A stretch of DNA of 64,000 bases, taken from Paenibacillus wynnii. GTDB lineage: Bacteria > Bacillota > Bacilli > Paenibacillales > Paenibacillaceae. The stretch covers positions 124,001 to 188,000 of the forward strand of contig NZ_JAUSTK010000005.1 in the NCBI RefSeq assembly GCF_030812855.1. Direction: 5' to 3'. Positions 53,770-60,298 of this stretch are shown in pieces; within the stretch, counting starts at the first letter, position 1, and each line of letters opens with the position of its first letter. Both the position numbers and the translations under genes were made by a program. The notes beneath the pieces were generated by a model. It was not told the DNA's origin and searched no databases. It saw only the letters and a program-made list of their open reading frames with translations.

Positions 53770-54369
53770 ATGCAGAGTAATTTCTTTGAGGCTGTTAAAA
53801 CCAGACGGTCTGTATATGCGATCAGTAAAGAATCCCCTATATCCGATGCTAAAATCCAAGAGATTGTTGAAGAGGCGGTTCTACATAGCCCTACTTCGTT
53901 CAACTCCCAAACCTCTAGAGCTGTAGTTCTTTTGGGAGAGCAACATGATAAATTATGGGATATTACCACAGAAACCTTACGTAAGATTGTTCCTGCAGAT
54001 CAATTTGAAGGTACTGCACAAAAGATGGGTTCATTTAAGAGTGGATACGGAACGGTCTTATTCTTTGAGGATCAGGCGGTTGTGAAGCAGCTACAGGAAA
54101 ACTATGCAGCTTATGCTGATAATTTCCCGATCTGGTCCAATCAATCCTCAGGTATGCTTCAATTCGTAGTATGGACAGCATTTGCTGAAGTTGGCCTTGG
54201 GGCTTCATTGCAGCATTATAATCCGCTGATTGATGATGAAGTGAAAGAAACTTGGGGCATTCCCGCGGAATGGAAATTGATCGCTGAGCTTCCCTTCGGT
54301 TCGATCGCAGCTGCACCAGGTCCTAAGGAGTTCCAACCCATTGAACAACGTGTAAAAGTATTTAAATAA
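53770..54369 (+). CDS. Nitroreductase family protein (Frm2/Hbn1-like, YodC-like)
   Basis: 199 aa. FFEAVKTRRSVYAISKESPI gives the FMN phosphate-binding Arg-Arg-Ser, and HSPTSFNSQTSRAVVL fits the FMN loop. GSFKSGYGTVLFFED, FPIWSNQSSGMLQFVVWTAF, EVGLGASLQHYNP and FGSIAAAPGPKEF match the subfamily related to yeast Frm2 and lactococcal CinD. These enzymes reduce nitro compounds or quinones with NAD(P)H and respond to oxidative or metal stress. ATG follows AAATGGAGGTAGTGAATTA. Single gene with its own terminator. Confidence 0.9.
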   Translation: MQSNFFEAVKTRRSVYAISKESPISDAKIQEIVEEAVLHSPTSFNSQTSRAVVLLGEQHDKLWDITTETLRKIVPADQFEGTAQKMGSFKSGYGTVLFFEDQAVVKQLQENYAAYADNFPIWSNQSSGMLQFVVWTAFAEVGLGASLQHYNPLIDDEVKETWGIPAEWKLIAELPFGSIAAAPGPKEFQPIEQRVKVFK

Positions 54370-54403
54370 TCAACAAATTCGAAAAAAGATCATTAAAAAG
54401 CAT

Positions 54404-54443
54404 AAAAAAAGAAGGACAGGGCTCCTAGGCCTTGTCCTTCTTT
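54404..54443. terminator. Bidirectional terminator between nitroreductase and parvulin genes
   Basis: AAAGAAGGACA pairs with TGTCCTTCTTT with a GGC/GCC-type inner dyad; A run left, T run right. Confidence 0.9.
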
Positions 54444-54457
54444 GGTGTAGGGTAAAG

Positions 54458-55630
54458 TTATTCAGTAGCTGGCGCTTCGGTTGCTGCTGGAGCTTCTGTT
54501 GCTGCAGCGTCATCTTTAGGATCAGTAAGGGTATTAGTAATTTTTGCTTTCGTTGTGGTTTCTTCCAACCAGGTAGCGGACATTTCAGAAACTTTTTGAG
54601 TGATGAGGGTTTTGCGAACTTCTTCTTTTTTCTCTTCAAAAGTAGAAGTATGTGCTTCTTTACGATCTGTTACTTTAATAATATGGAAGCCGTATTCAGA
54701 TTTCACAGCACCGCTGGTTTCTCCAACCTTCAGCTTGAAGGCTGCATCTCCGAAGCTAGGATCCATAGCTTCACGATTGAAGAAATCAAGATCACCGCCG
54801 TTGTCCTTCGAACCTGTATCTGTAGATTTTTCTTGAGCAAGTGCGGCGAAGTCAGCTCCATCCTTAAGTTGTTTCAGGATGGCATCTGCTTCAGCTTGGG
54901 TTTCTACGAGAATATGGGAAGCGCGAACCTGTTCTACAGTATCGTAAGTTGCTTTGTTATCTTCATAATATTTTTTAACTTCATCATCTGTAATCTTAAT
55001 TTGCGGCTCTAAAATTTTACGCAGTTGAACTTGTATAGGCATTTGCTTCTTAAGATCATCAATGGTCATGCCGCTTTGACTAAGCGCAGAATTCAGGGCA
55101 GCTTCACCACCGAATTGAGTCTTGAGATCTTCAATTTCTGTATTAATATCCGCATCAGTTACTGCAGGCACATTGGCCTTTTTGGCTTCTTGTTCAACGA
55201 TGGTGGTGGTAATCATTGATTTAAGAGTATTTTCGCCACCGGCTTCAACAAGTTTAGCGTATAACTGATCCTTCGTAATGTTTGTTCCGTTTACCGTAGC
55301 GACAGCTGCTTCACCGTCTGCTTTTTGGAAGGGAGGTTTAATTAGAACAACAATAAGTGCTGCTGCCAGAATCAGTGAAGCAACCATCCAGCCCTTATTG
55401 CTTTTTGGAGAGGATTCAACGACAGCAGGAGCTGCGCCTACTTTACTCATCACGGGAACGCTTTCCTCTATTTCCGCAGCAACAGAAGGCTCGGAGGTAA
55501 TGACCTCTTCTACCACTGGGCTGGTTTCCTCGACGAGAGGACCTTCAATTTCGTTATCGGAAGCGTTGTGTTCTTCCGTAGTTCCGTTGTTTTCCAGATG
55601 TTCATTTTCGTTGTAGTCTTTTTTATCCAT
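54458..55630 (-). CDS. Membrane-anchored parvulin-type peptidyl-prolyl isomerase (SurA/PrsA-like)
   Basis: 390 aa. A very acidic, low-complexity N-terminal region (1-78; many Glu, Val, Ser) precedes one transmembrane helix (about 80-101). SurA-N-like chaperone helices follow (VNGTNITKDQLYAKLVEAGG...), then a PPIC domain at about 235-325: ASHILVETQAEADAIL, DFAALAQEKSTD, NGGDLDFFNREAMDPSF and EYGFHIIKVTDR. The C terminus is Ala/Pro/Glu-rich. Unlike classical PrsA there is no lipobox; the topology is an inside-N single pass. It should help secreted proteins fold outside the membrane. The acidic cytoplasmic tail is unexplained. Confidence 0.9.
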   Translation of the reverse strand: MDKKDYNENEHLENNGTTEEHNASDNEIEGPLVEETSPVVEEVITSEPSVAAEIEESVPVMSKVGAAPAVVESSPKSNKGWMVASLILAAALIVVLIKPPFQKADGEAAVATVNGTNITKDQLYAKLVEAGGENTLKSMITTTIVEQEAKKANVPAVTDADINTEIEDLKTQFGGEAALNSALSQSGMTIDDLKKQMPIQVQLRKILEPQIKITDDEVKKYYEDNKATYDTVEQVRASHILVETQAEADAILKQLKDGADFAALAQEKSTDTGSKDNGGDLDFFNREAMDPSFGDAAFKLKVGETSGAVKSEYGFHIIKVTDRKEAHTSTFEEKKEEVRKTLITQKVSEMSATWLEETTTKAKITNTLTDPKDDAAATEAPAATEAPATE

Positions 55631-55751
55631 TAGTATTAATGACTCCCTTCAATATAGGTGTTGCCTGTCTTTCTACAACTTTATCAGAAAACTTCACATG
55701 ATACCTTAAGAAAGTATAAAAAAGCACTTTTTCTTTTTAAGTTTTCATTAA

Positions 55752-55797
55752 GAAAAGCAAAAAACCGGAAGAATCACGGTTGCCCATGTTCTTCCGG
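55752..55797 (-). terminator. Intrinsic terminator of the LytTR gene
   Basis: CCGGAAGAA and TTCTTCCGG form a perfect 9-bp stem; on the minus strand it is followed by TTTTTTGCTTTTC. Confidence 0.85.
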
Positions 55798-55827
55798 CCT
55801 TTTGAATACGGGGAAATTACTAGCAAT

Positions 55828-56169
55828 TTATGAGCTGAGTCGTCCTCTTAGGAGATGACGGATACTTTCCTGTTTCCGTCTCGGGACTCGAACTTGCTTC
55901 GCATACAAGCCCATTTCCCCAAAATAAATGCAGTCATCCTCGATGGAACTGATTTTGTTTAGATTGACATAACAGCCGCCGTTCACATGATAGAAACTTG
56001 AATGGGACATTAAACGATTCAATTGCTCGGCAGACATTCTCTTTTTAATGTTATAGTTTCTGCCGTGAAAAATGACTAGGTCGTGCTCTCCGACCTTAAA
56101 GAACAGAATGTCCGTTTCCACCTCGAAGTCCTCATATACATTTTTGGCTTCCAGCAGGATGCTACTCAT
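55828..56169 (-). CDS. Stand-alone LytTR-domain DNA-binding protein
   Basis: 113 aa. The whole protein is about one LytTR domain: IEVDILFF-like start (VETDILFFKVGEHDLVIFHG), FYHVNGGCYVNLNKISSIED (matching F..VHRS..VNL..I) and a C-terminal KQVRVPRRKQESIRHLL. LytTR domains bind DNA through beta strands and usually sit behind receiver domains; here there is none, so control must come from transcription or another partner. ATG has AGGGGGAACATGA upstream. A perfect cre site lies 35 nt before the start. Confidence 0.8.
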   Translation of the reverse strand: MSSILLEAKNVYEDFEVETDILFFKVGEHDLVIFHGRNYNIKKRMSAEQLNRLMSHSSFYHVNGGCYVNLNKISSIEDDCIYFGEMGLYAKQVRVPRRKQESIRHLLRGRLSS

Positions 56170-56203
56170 TCATGTTCCCCCTTTATACGGAATAAAAGAT
56201 TAA

Positions 56204-56218
56204 TGTTAGCGCTTTCAT
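56204..56218 (-). promoter_or_regulatory. cre site (CcpA) upstream of the LytTR gene
   Basis: Minus-strand ATGAAAGCGCTAACA matches WTGNAANCGNWNNCW at every position. It overlaps the end of a TATGATATGAT run that could be the -10 region of the LytTR gene, a position suited to repression. Confidence 0.7.
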
Positions 56219-56287
56219 CATATCATATTCCTGTAGGCTTGAGAAGCCTTATTTTTAAAATATTTTATGACATTTTATGCGTTGCAT

Positions 56288-56316
56288 TTGTCATGGACGC
56301 TGAAAAATTGTAAATT
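56288..56316 (+). promoter_or_regulatory. Possible promoter of the lactonase gene
   Basis: TTGTCA (56288-56293), a 17-nt spacer and TAAATT (56311-56316), about 70 nt upstream of the start. The -10 match is moderate. Confidence 0.4.
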
Positions 56317-56385
56317 ATATTAATGGCTGATGCTGCGGCGGGAAGTCGGAGAACGAGTCTGCACCTTTGAAGGAGGAACAATATA

Positions 56386-57492
56386 ATGAATAAACATGCA
56401 AAAATGCTGCTTTTTACAGGCTCCTATTCTGATAAAGCTGACGATGGTATTCAAGTATTTGAATTTAATGAAGAAGCCGGAGGGACACTGAGTCTGCTAC
56501 ATAAAGTAAAAGGGCTGACCAATCCAACGTTTGTGGAGGTAGATCCTGTCAGATTGAGATTGTATGCTATTGGAGAAAAGCCTAATGGTGAAGGTGGTAA
56601 GGAAGGGGAAGTAGCGGCATACGCGATCCATCCAGAGTCAGGGGAATTGAGTGAACTGAACCGCACAGCAACAATGCCTGCCGGAGGCAAAGGTCAGACG
56701 ACAACCTGTCATATTTCCCGAGACGCGGAGAGTCAGTACCTAGTGGTATGCAGTTATCATGGAGGAAGCGTGGGTTTGCTCTCACTGGATGAAGACGGAA
56801 AGACCGGCCGATTGTGTGATGTAGCGGTTCATACAGGTCATGGGACTGATCCTGTTCGTCAGGATCGCCCGCATCCTCACTCTGCAATATTCAGTCCGGA
56901 TGGACGTTTCATATTCGTTCCTGATCTGGGTCTTGATGTCATCCGAAGTTATAGTATTGACCGGCTTAATGGGAAATGGGTGTATCAAGGGGAAACAGTA
57001 CTTCACTCCGGAGCTGGTCCTCGTCATTTCACCTTCCACCCGGACGGAAGATCAGCTTATGTCATTAATGAAGTGGATTCCACGATTACATCCTTTACCT
57101 ATGATCCTGAGACAGGGCTCCTGAATACTATTATGACGGTATCTACATTGCCGGAAGATTTCATAGGAGACAATATTTGTGCTGAGATCACCCTGTCTGT
57201 GGATGGACGATTTGTATATGGGTCAAATCGGGGGATGGACAGTATTGTCGTATATGCTGTTGATCCAGCAACGGCGAAGCTTACTTTCATTGAGCATGTA
57301 TCTACACGGGGAGGACATCCGCGACACTTCACGGTAACACCGGATGGCGGTTATCTCATTGTCGCCAACCGCGACGCTGACAATTTAGTGGTGTTCTCAT
57401 TGGATAGAGATACAGGACGTCTTGCCTTTACAGGAAATACAGCTGAAGTATCCAAACCGGTATGTGTCAAACCGGCTTTGTTTAACCTATAG
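56386..57492 (+). CDS. Lactonase family protein (6-phosphogluconolactonase YkgB-like)
   Basis: 368 aa seven-bladed beta-propeller. Blade motifs include TGSYSDKADDGIQVFEF, TNPTFVEVDPVRLRLYA, PHPHSAIFSPDGRFIFVPDL, SGAGPRHFTFHPDGRSAYV, GDNICAEITLSVDGRFVYGS, GGHPRHFTVTPDGGYLIVAN and a closing FTGNTAEVSKPVCV. The family hydrolyses 6-phosphogluconolactone in the pentose phosphate pathway, though some members are muconate-cycloisomerase-like. AAGGAGGAAC precedes the ATG. Nearby rpe and sugar genes are too far away to imply an operon. Confidence 0.88.
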   Translation: MNKHAKMLLFTGSYSDKADDGIQVFEFNEEAGGTLSLLHKVKGLTNPTFVEVDPVRLRLYAIGEKPNGEGGKEGEVAAYAIHPESGELSELNRTATMPAGGKGQTTTCHISRDAESQYLVVCSYHGGSVGLLSLDEDGKTGRLCDVAVHTGHGTDPVRQDRPHPHSAIFSPDGRFIFVPDLGLDVIRSYSIDRLNGKWVYQGETVLHSGAGPRHFTFHPDGRSAYVINEVDSTITSFTYDPETGLLNTIMTVSTLPEDFIGDNICAEITLSVDGRFVYGSNRGMDSIVVYAVDPATAKLTFIEHVSTRGGHPRHFTVTPDGGYLIVANRDADNLVVFSLDRDTGRLAFTGNTAEVSKPVCVKPALFNL

Positions 57493-57500
57493 ACAGGAAA

Positions 57501-57537
57501 GAACACCGGATTTAATGTCCGGTGTTCTCATTTTTAA
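57501..57537 (+). terminator. Intrinsic terminator after the lactonase gene
   Basis: GAACACCGG pairs perfectly with CCGGTGTTC (9 bp), followed after CA by TTTTTAAT. Confidence 0.88.
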
Positions 57538-57602
57538 TGTGTTGTGGTAGAAATTGATGGATCAAACTGTGAAGTAAAGCAGAGTATAGATAAGATCTAA
57601 TC

Positions 57603-57824
57603 TTACTTAAGAGAGACTGGCTTTAGGGGAACGATAGTAGATACTGCTGATTTGAACAGTACGTTCTGTCTCCCGTCACCCTGACCATGCAGTGTGATGG
57701 TAAAGGCGTCGTAAGAGGTTACAAGGCCCTGCATTTTGACACCGTTAGTTGTAAAAATCGTTACCGGTACCTTTGTGGATATGAATTGATTCAACAAACG
57801 TTCTTGCAGCTTGAGACTTTCCAC
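57603..57824 (-). CDS. hfq: Hfq-family RNA chaperone (divergent paralogue)
   Basis: 73 aa from GTG 57824, or 78 aa from ATG 57839; the GTG is favoured because GGAG lies 9 nt upstream, whereas the ATG abuts it. LQERLLNQFISTKVPVTIFT and NGVKMQGLVTSYDAFTITL give the N-helix and Sm1 motif, and FKSAVSTIVP the Sm2 motif. Typical Hfq has YKHAIST; here the conserved Tyr-Lys-His is Phe-Lys-Ser, altering proximal-face uridine contacts. The canonical hfq usually sits next to miaA; this one is alone, so it is probably a second copy. A DGDG insert-like loop joins the two Sm motifs. Confidence 0.8.
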   Translation of the reverse strand: MESLKLQERLLNQFISTKVPVTIFTTNGVKMQGLVTSYDAFTITLHGQGDGRQNVLFKSAVSTIVPLKPVSLK

Positions 57825-57936
57825 TTGGCAGCACTCCATCTCCGTGAATTAATTTCTAAGCAAGTATACCACGGGAAAGTCTCTCTCAGGAAATGGGTTG
57901 GTGATGGGAGTAACAATTACTCATCGGGGGGCATTT

Positions 57937-58587
57937 ATGAGTTCTGTGAAATATGGTTTTAGGGGATTTGTCCTGTTTATTGTATTTACTTTGGTTTTCG
58001 CAGCGATAGCTGTTCTGGTGGTAAATAACTGGGTGTCCAATCTAGATCTCTATATCATCAATAAAGTGCAGTCGGTGGAGTCGCCTTTTCTGACATCGCT
58101 GGCTAAAAGCTTATCTTTTGTAGGCTCTTCGCAATTGGCTCTTGAGCTTGCATTAATTACCATGGTGCTGCTCATTATTGTTGTAAGGCATCGGATGGAG
58201 CTTGTATTGTTTCTTTGGGTAGTGGTTCTTGGCTCTCAGATTCTGAATATGTTCCTGAAACTTCAGTTTCATCGTGCGAGACCTACTATATATCAAATGA
58301 TCGAACAGGAAGGACATAGCTTTCCAAGCGGTCATTCCATGACAGCCTTTTCTTTGTACGTCGTAATCGCGTATCTACTGTGGCACTCTATAAGCTCAAA
58401 ATCCGGGCGCAGATTATTGATCGCTGGAACGATTCTCATCACCACCGGAATCGGATGGAGTCGTGTTTATCTCGGTGTTCACTATCCCAGTGATGTAATA
58501 GGTGGATATACTGCCAGCGCAGCTTGGCTTATGCTTTCTATTGGATTCTTGCAGATGTACCGCGGATATCAAAACACACCTTCCTGA
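57937..58587 (+). CDS. PAP2 family membrane phosphatase
   Basis: 216 aa, six hydrophobic segments. The three acid-phosphatase motifs are complete: KLQFHRARP (K-x6-RP), PSGHS and SRVYLGVHYPSD (SR-x5-H-x3-D). Likely substrates are undecaprenyl pyrophosphate or phosphatidylglycerophosphate, with the active site facing outward. ATG 57937 follows GGGGGG; the frame is open to 57898, but those ATGs lack such a site. Confidence 0.9.
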   Translation: MSSVKYGFRGFVLFIVFTLVFAAIAVLVVNNWVSNLDLYIINKVQSVESPFLTSLAKSLSFVGSSQLALELALITMVLLIIVVRHRMELVLFLWVVVLGSQILNMFLKLQFHRARPTIYQMIEQEGHSFPSGHSMTAFSLYVVIAYLLWHSISSKSGRRLLIAGTILITTGIGWSRVYLGVHYPSDVIGGYTASAAWLMLSIGFLQMYRGYQNTPS

Positions 58588-58604
58588 GAGTTCAAGAAGG
58601 TGTG
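58571..58604 (-). terminator. Terminator for the secreted His-rich protein gene, overlapping the PAP2 gene end
   Basis: CACACCTTC and GAAGGTGTG form a 9-bp stem. On the minus strand TTTTG follows. The plus-strand side lacks a T run. It overlaps the last 17 nt of the PAP2 gene. Confidence 0.6.
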
Positions 58605-58621
58605 AGGAGTTGCATTTCATT

Positions 58622-59092
58622 CTATTCGTGAAATATATCCATATTATTAATTTTAAGCTTTAAAATAATGGGGAGCTGTTCCTTGAGCTTCTTCGCTTCT
58701 AAATCGGTAATACGGCCTTCAGCTACGGCCTTATCCATATTCCGACCTGCGGACTCAGCCAATTTTTGTACATACTGATCCTCAGTCCAGCCTTTTTTCT
58801 CCAAAGCGAGCTGAGATAGCGTTTTTCCGGCTTTTAGATTCTCAACAAGGGAGGAAGGCTCCATTTCCAGCAGTCTGGAAGACTCCTTTATAATGAAATG
58901 CTTACCAGCACGGACTTTTCCGTCTTTACCATGGTGGTGCATATGCCGATGACTTGAATCCGGGGTAGTACGTGAGGGGGAAGGGGTTGCTTTCTCCGCT
59001 CCAGCACTTCCTGTAAATCCGGTTGATGGAGATAGGCAGAATAGAGTCGCTGTTATTGCCAGGGCAAGGATTTTTGTGATATTCTTACTCAT
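58622..59092 (-). CDS. Secreted protein with His-rich linker
   Basis: 156 aa from ATG 59092, which has GAGGAGGTG at ideal spacing. A signal peptide (to about residue 33) is followed by a Ser/Pro/Thr linker and a His cluster, HRHMHHHGKDGK. The C-terminal half is charged helical: LLEMEPSSLVENLKAGKTLS, ALEKKGWTEDQYVQKL and AEGRITDLEAKKLKEQL. This last pattern is common in short secreted Firmicute proteins of unknown role (YckD-like). The His cluster suggests metal binding, but there is no direct evidence. It is divergent from the FUSC-type gene. Confidence 0.75.
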   Translation of the reverse strand: MSKNITKILALAITATLFCLSPSTGFTGSAGAEKATPSPSRTTPDSSHRHMHHHGKDGKVRAGKHFIIKESSRLLEMEPSSLVENLKAGKTLSQLALEKKGWTEDQYVQKLAESAGRNMDKAVAEGRITDLEAKKLKEQLPIILKLKINNMDIFHE

Positions 59093-59205
59093 TCTTACAC
59101 CTCCTCTTTGGTGGGTTTTGGGCTGCTGCAGTATCATTATTCCCTAAATGGAAAATTTCAGGCTAAATAGGAGCAAGAAAGATATCAATTATAGGAGGGA
59201 TGAAT

Positions 59206-60237
59206 TTGGCTTTTGGCGCCCGCATACTTAAAACGGGAATGGCAGTGACTCTTGCTCTATACTTGTCCGCACTGCTTCAATTTCCATCTCCAGTTGGCGC
59301 GGCGATTGCGGCTATTTTTGCAATGCAGCCATCCATTTATCGTTCCTGGCGTTATTTTCTGGATCAGATCCAGACCAGTTCCATCGGGGCCGTGATTGCT
59401 CTTTTAGGCGGAATGCTTTTGTCTAATGAACCGATTGTTGTCGGTCTTGTATGTATTCTGGTCATTATGATTAGTATGAAGATGAACCGCGGGGACACTA
59501 TAGGACTTACGCTTGTCACTGTAATTTCTGTTATGGAAGCCTCCGGGCAGTGGGAATTTGCACTGAACCGTTTCTTGCTGACACTTACAGGTATCATATC
59601 TGCCTTTTTAATTAATATTATTGTGTTCCCACCGAAGCCCCGGAAGCAATATATTCAGCAGATCGAGAATGTTTTTACAAGTTTATCTTTACTGCTGCGA
59701 ACGGCGGTTTCCCATGAAATGAAAGAAAGCGTCTTTCGTGACGAGAAAAATGCACTTGAAGGCTCCATTAAATCACTAACTGATAAATACAGTCTGTTCG
59801 AAGAGGAGCAGAAACAACTCAGACGTCCTAAGTATAGCCAAACGCGACAGATGGTCGTGTACAAGAATTTGCTGGCGACCGTTCAAAAGGGCTATGAGGT
59901 ACTAGAGGCGGTTGATCGTCATTATTTTCAGGCGGAGCGCACCGGACAAATTGATGAGCTCTTTGATCGACATCTAGAGCAATTAATCAAATATCATGAA
60001 CATATCCTACTTAAATTTGAAGACAAGCTGAAGCCGAATACTACGGATACCCTTTTGCTCGGTGATGAGAATGACCGGTTTCTTGAGTCAGCTATTCTGG
60101 GGTATAATACTGAGAAATCCGGACAGCTTCGATTGTCTATCGTCGCAGCGGCTGTGTATGAATATGGTTACCAATTGGAAAGGTTGGATCGGGTAGCCGA
60201 TCAAATTAACCGAATGGTTGAGGAGAAGGATAAATAG
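59206..60237 (+). CDS. FUSC/aromatic acid exporter family membrane protein (DUF939-like)
   Basis: 343 aa. The N-terminal half has about five or six hydrophobic segments (ARILKTGMAVTLALYLSALL, SPVGAAIAAIFAMQPSIYRSW). The C-terminal half is a helical, charged cytoplasmic domain rich in Lys/Glu. It matches the Firmicute aromatic-acid-exporter/YqjA-like group; substrate unknown. TTG 59206 is taken as start, since AGGAGGG lies 6 nt before it; the ATG at 59200 touches that site. Confidence 0.85.
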   Translation: MAFGARILKTGMAVTLALYLSALLQFPSPVGAAIAAIFAMQPSIYRSWRYFLDQIQTSSIGAVIALLGGMLLSNEPIVVGLVCILVIMISMKMNRGDTIGLTLVTVISVMEASGQWEFALNRFLLTLTGIISAFLINIIVFPPKPRKQYIQQIENVFTSLSLLLRTAVSHEMKESVFRDEKNALEGSIKSLTDKYSLFEEEQKQLRRPKYSQTRQMVVYKNLLATVQKGYEVLEAVDRHYFQAERTGQIDELFDRHLEQLIKYHEHILLKFEDKLKPNTTDTLLLGDENDRFLESAILGYNTEKSGQLRLSIVAAAVYEYGYQLERLDRVADQINRMVEEKDK

Positions 60238-60298
60238 AGGTTTACACAGAAGACATGACAGATACTCGATGTCAACCTTTTAAAGGGGATGAAAAATA

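Noticed and set aside
56203-56217. Plus-strand reading of the cre site near the lactonase gene
   Set aside because: The plus-strand reading has one consensus mismatch; the minus-strand register at 56204-56218 is perfect and adjoins the LytTR gene.
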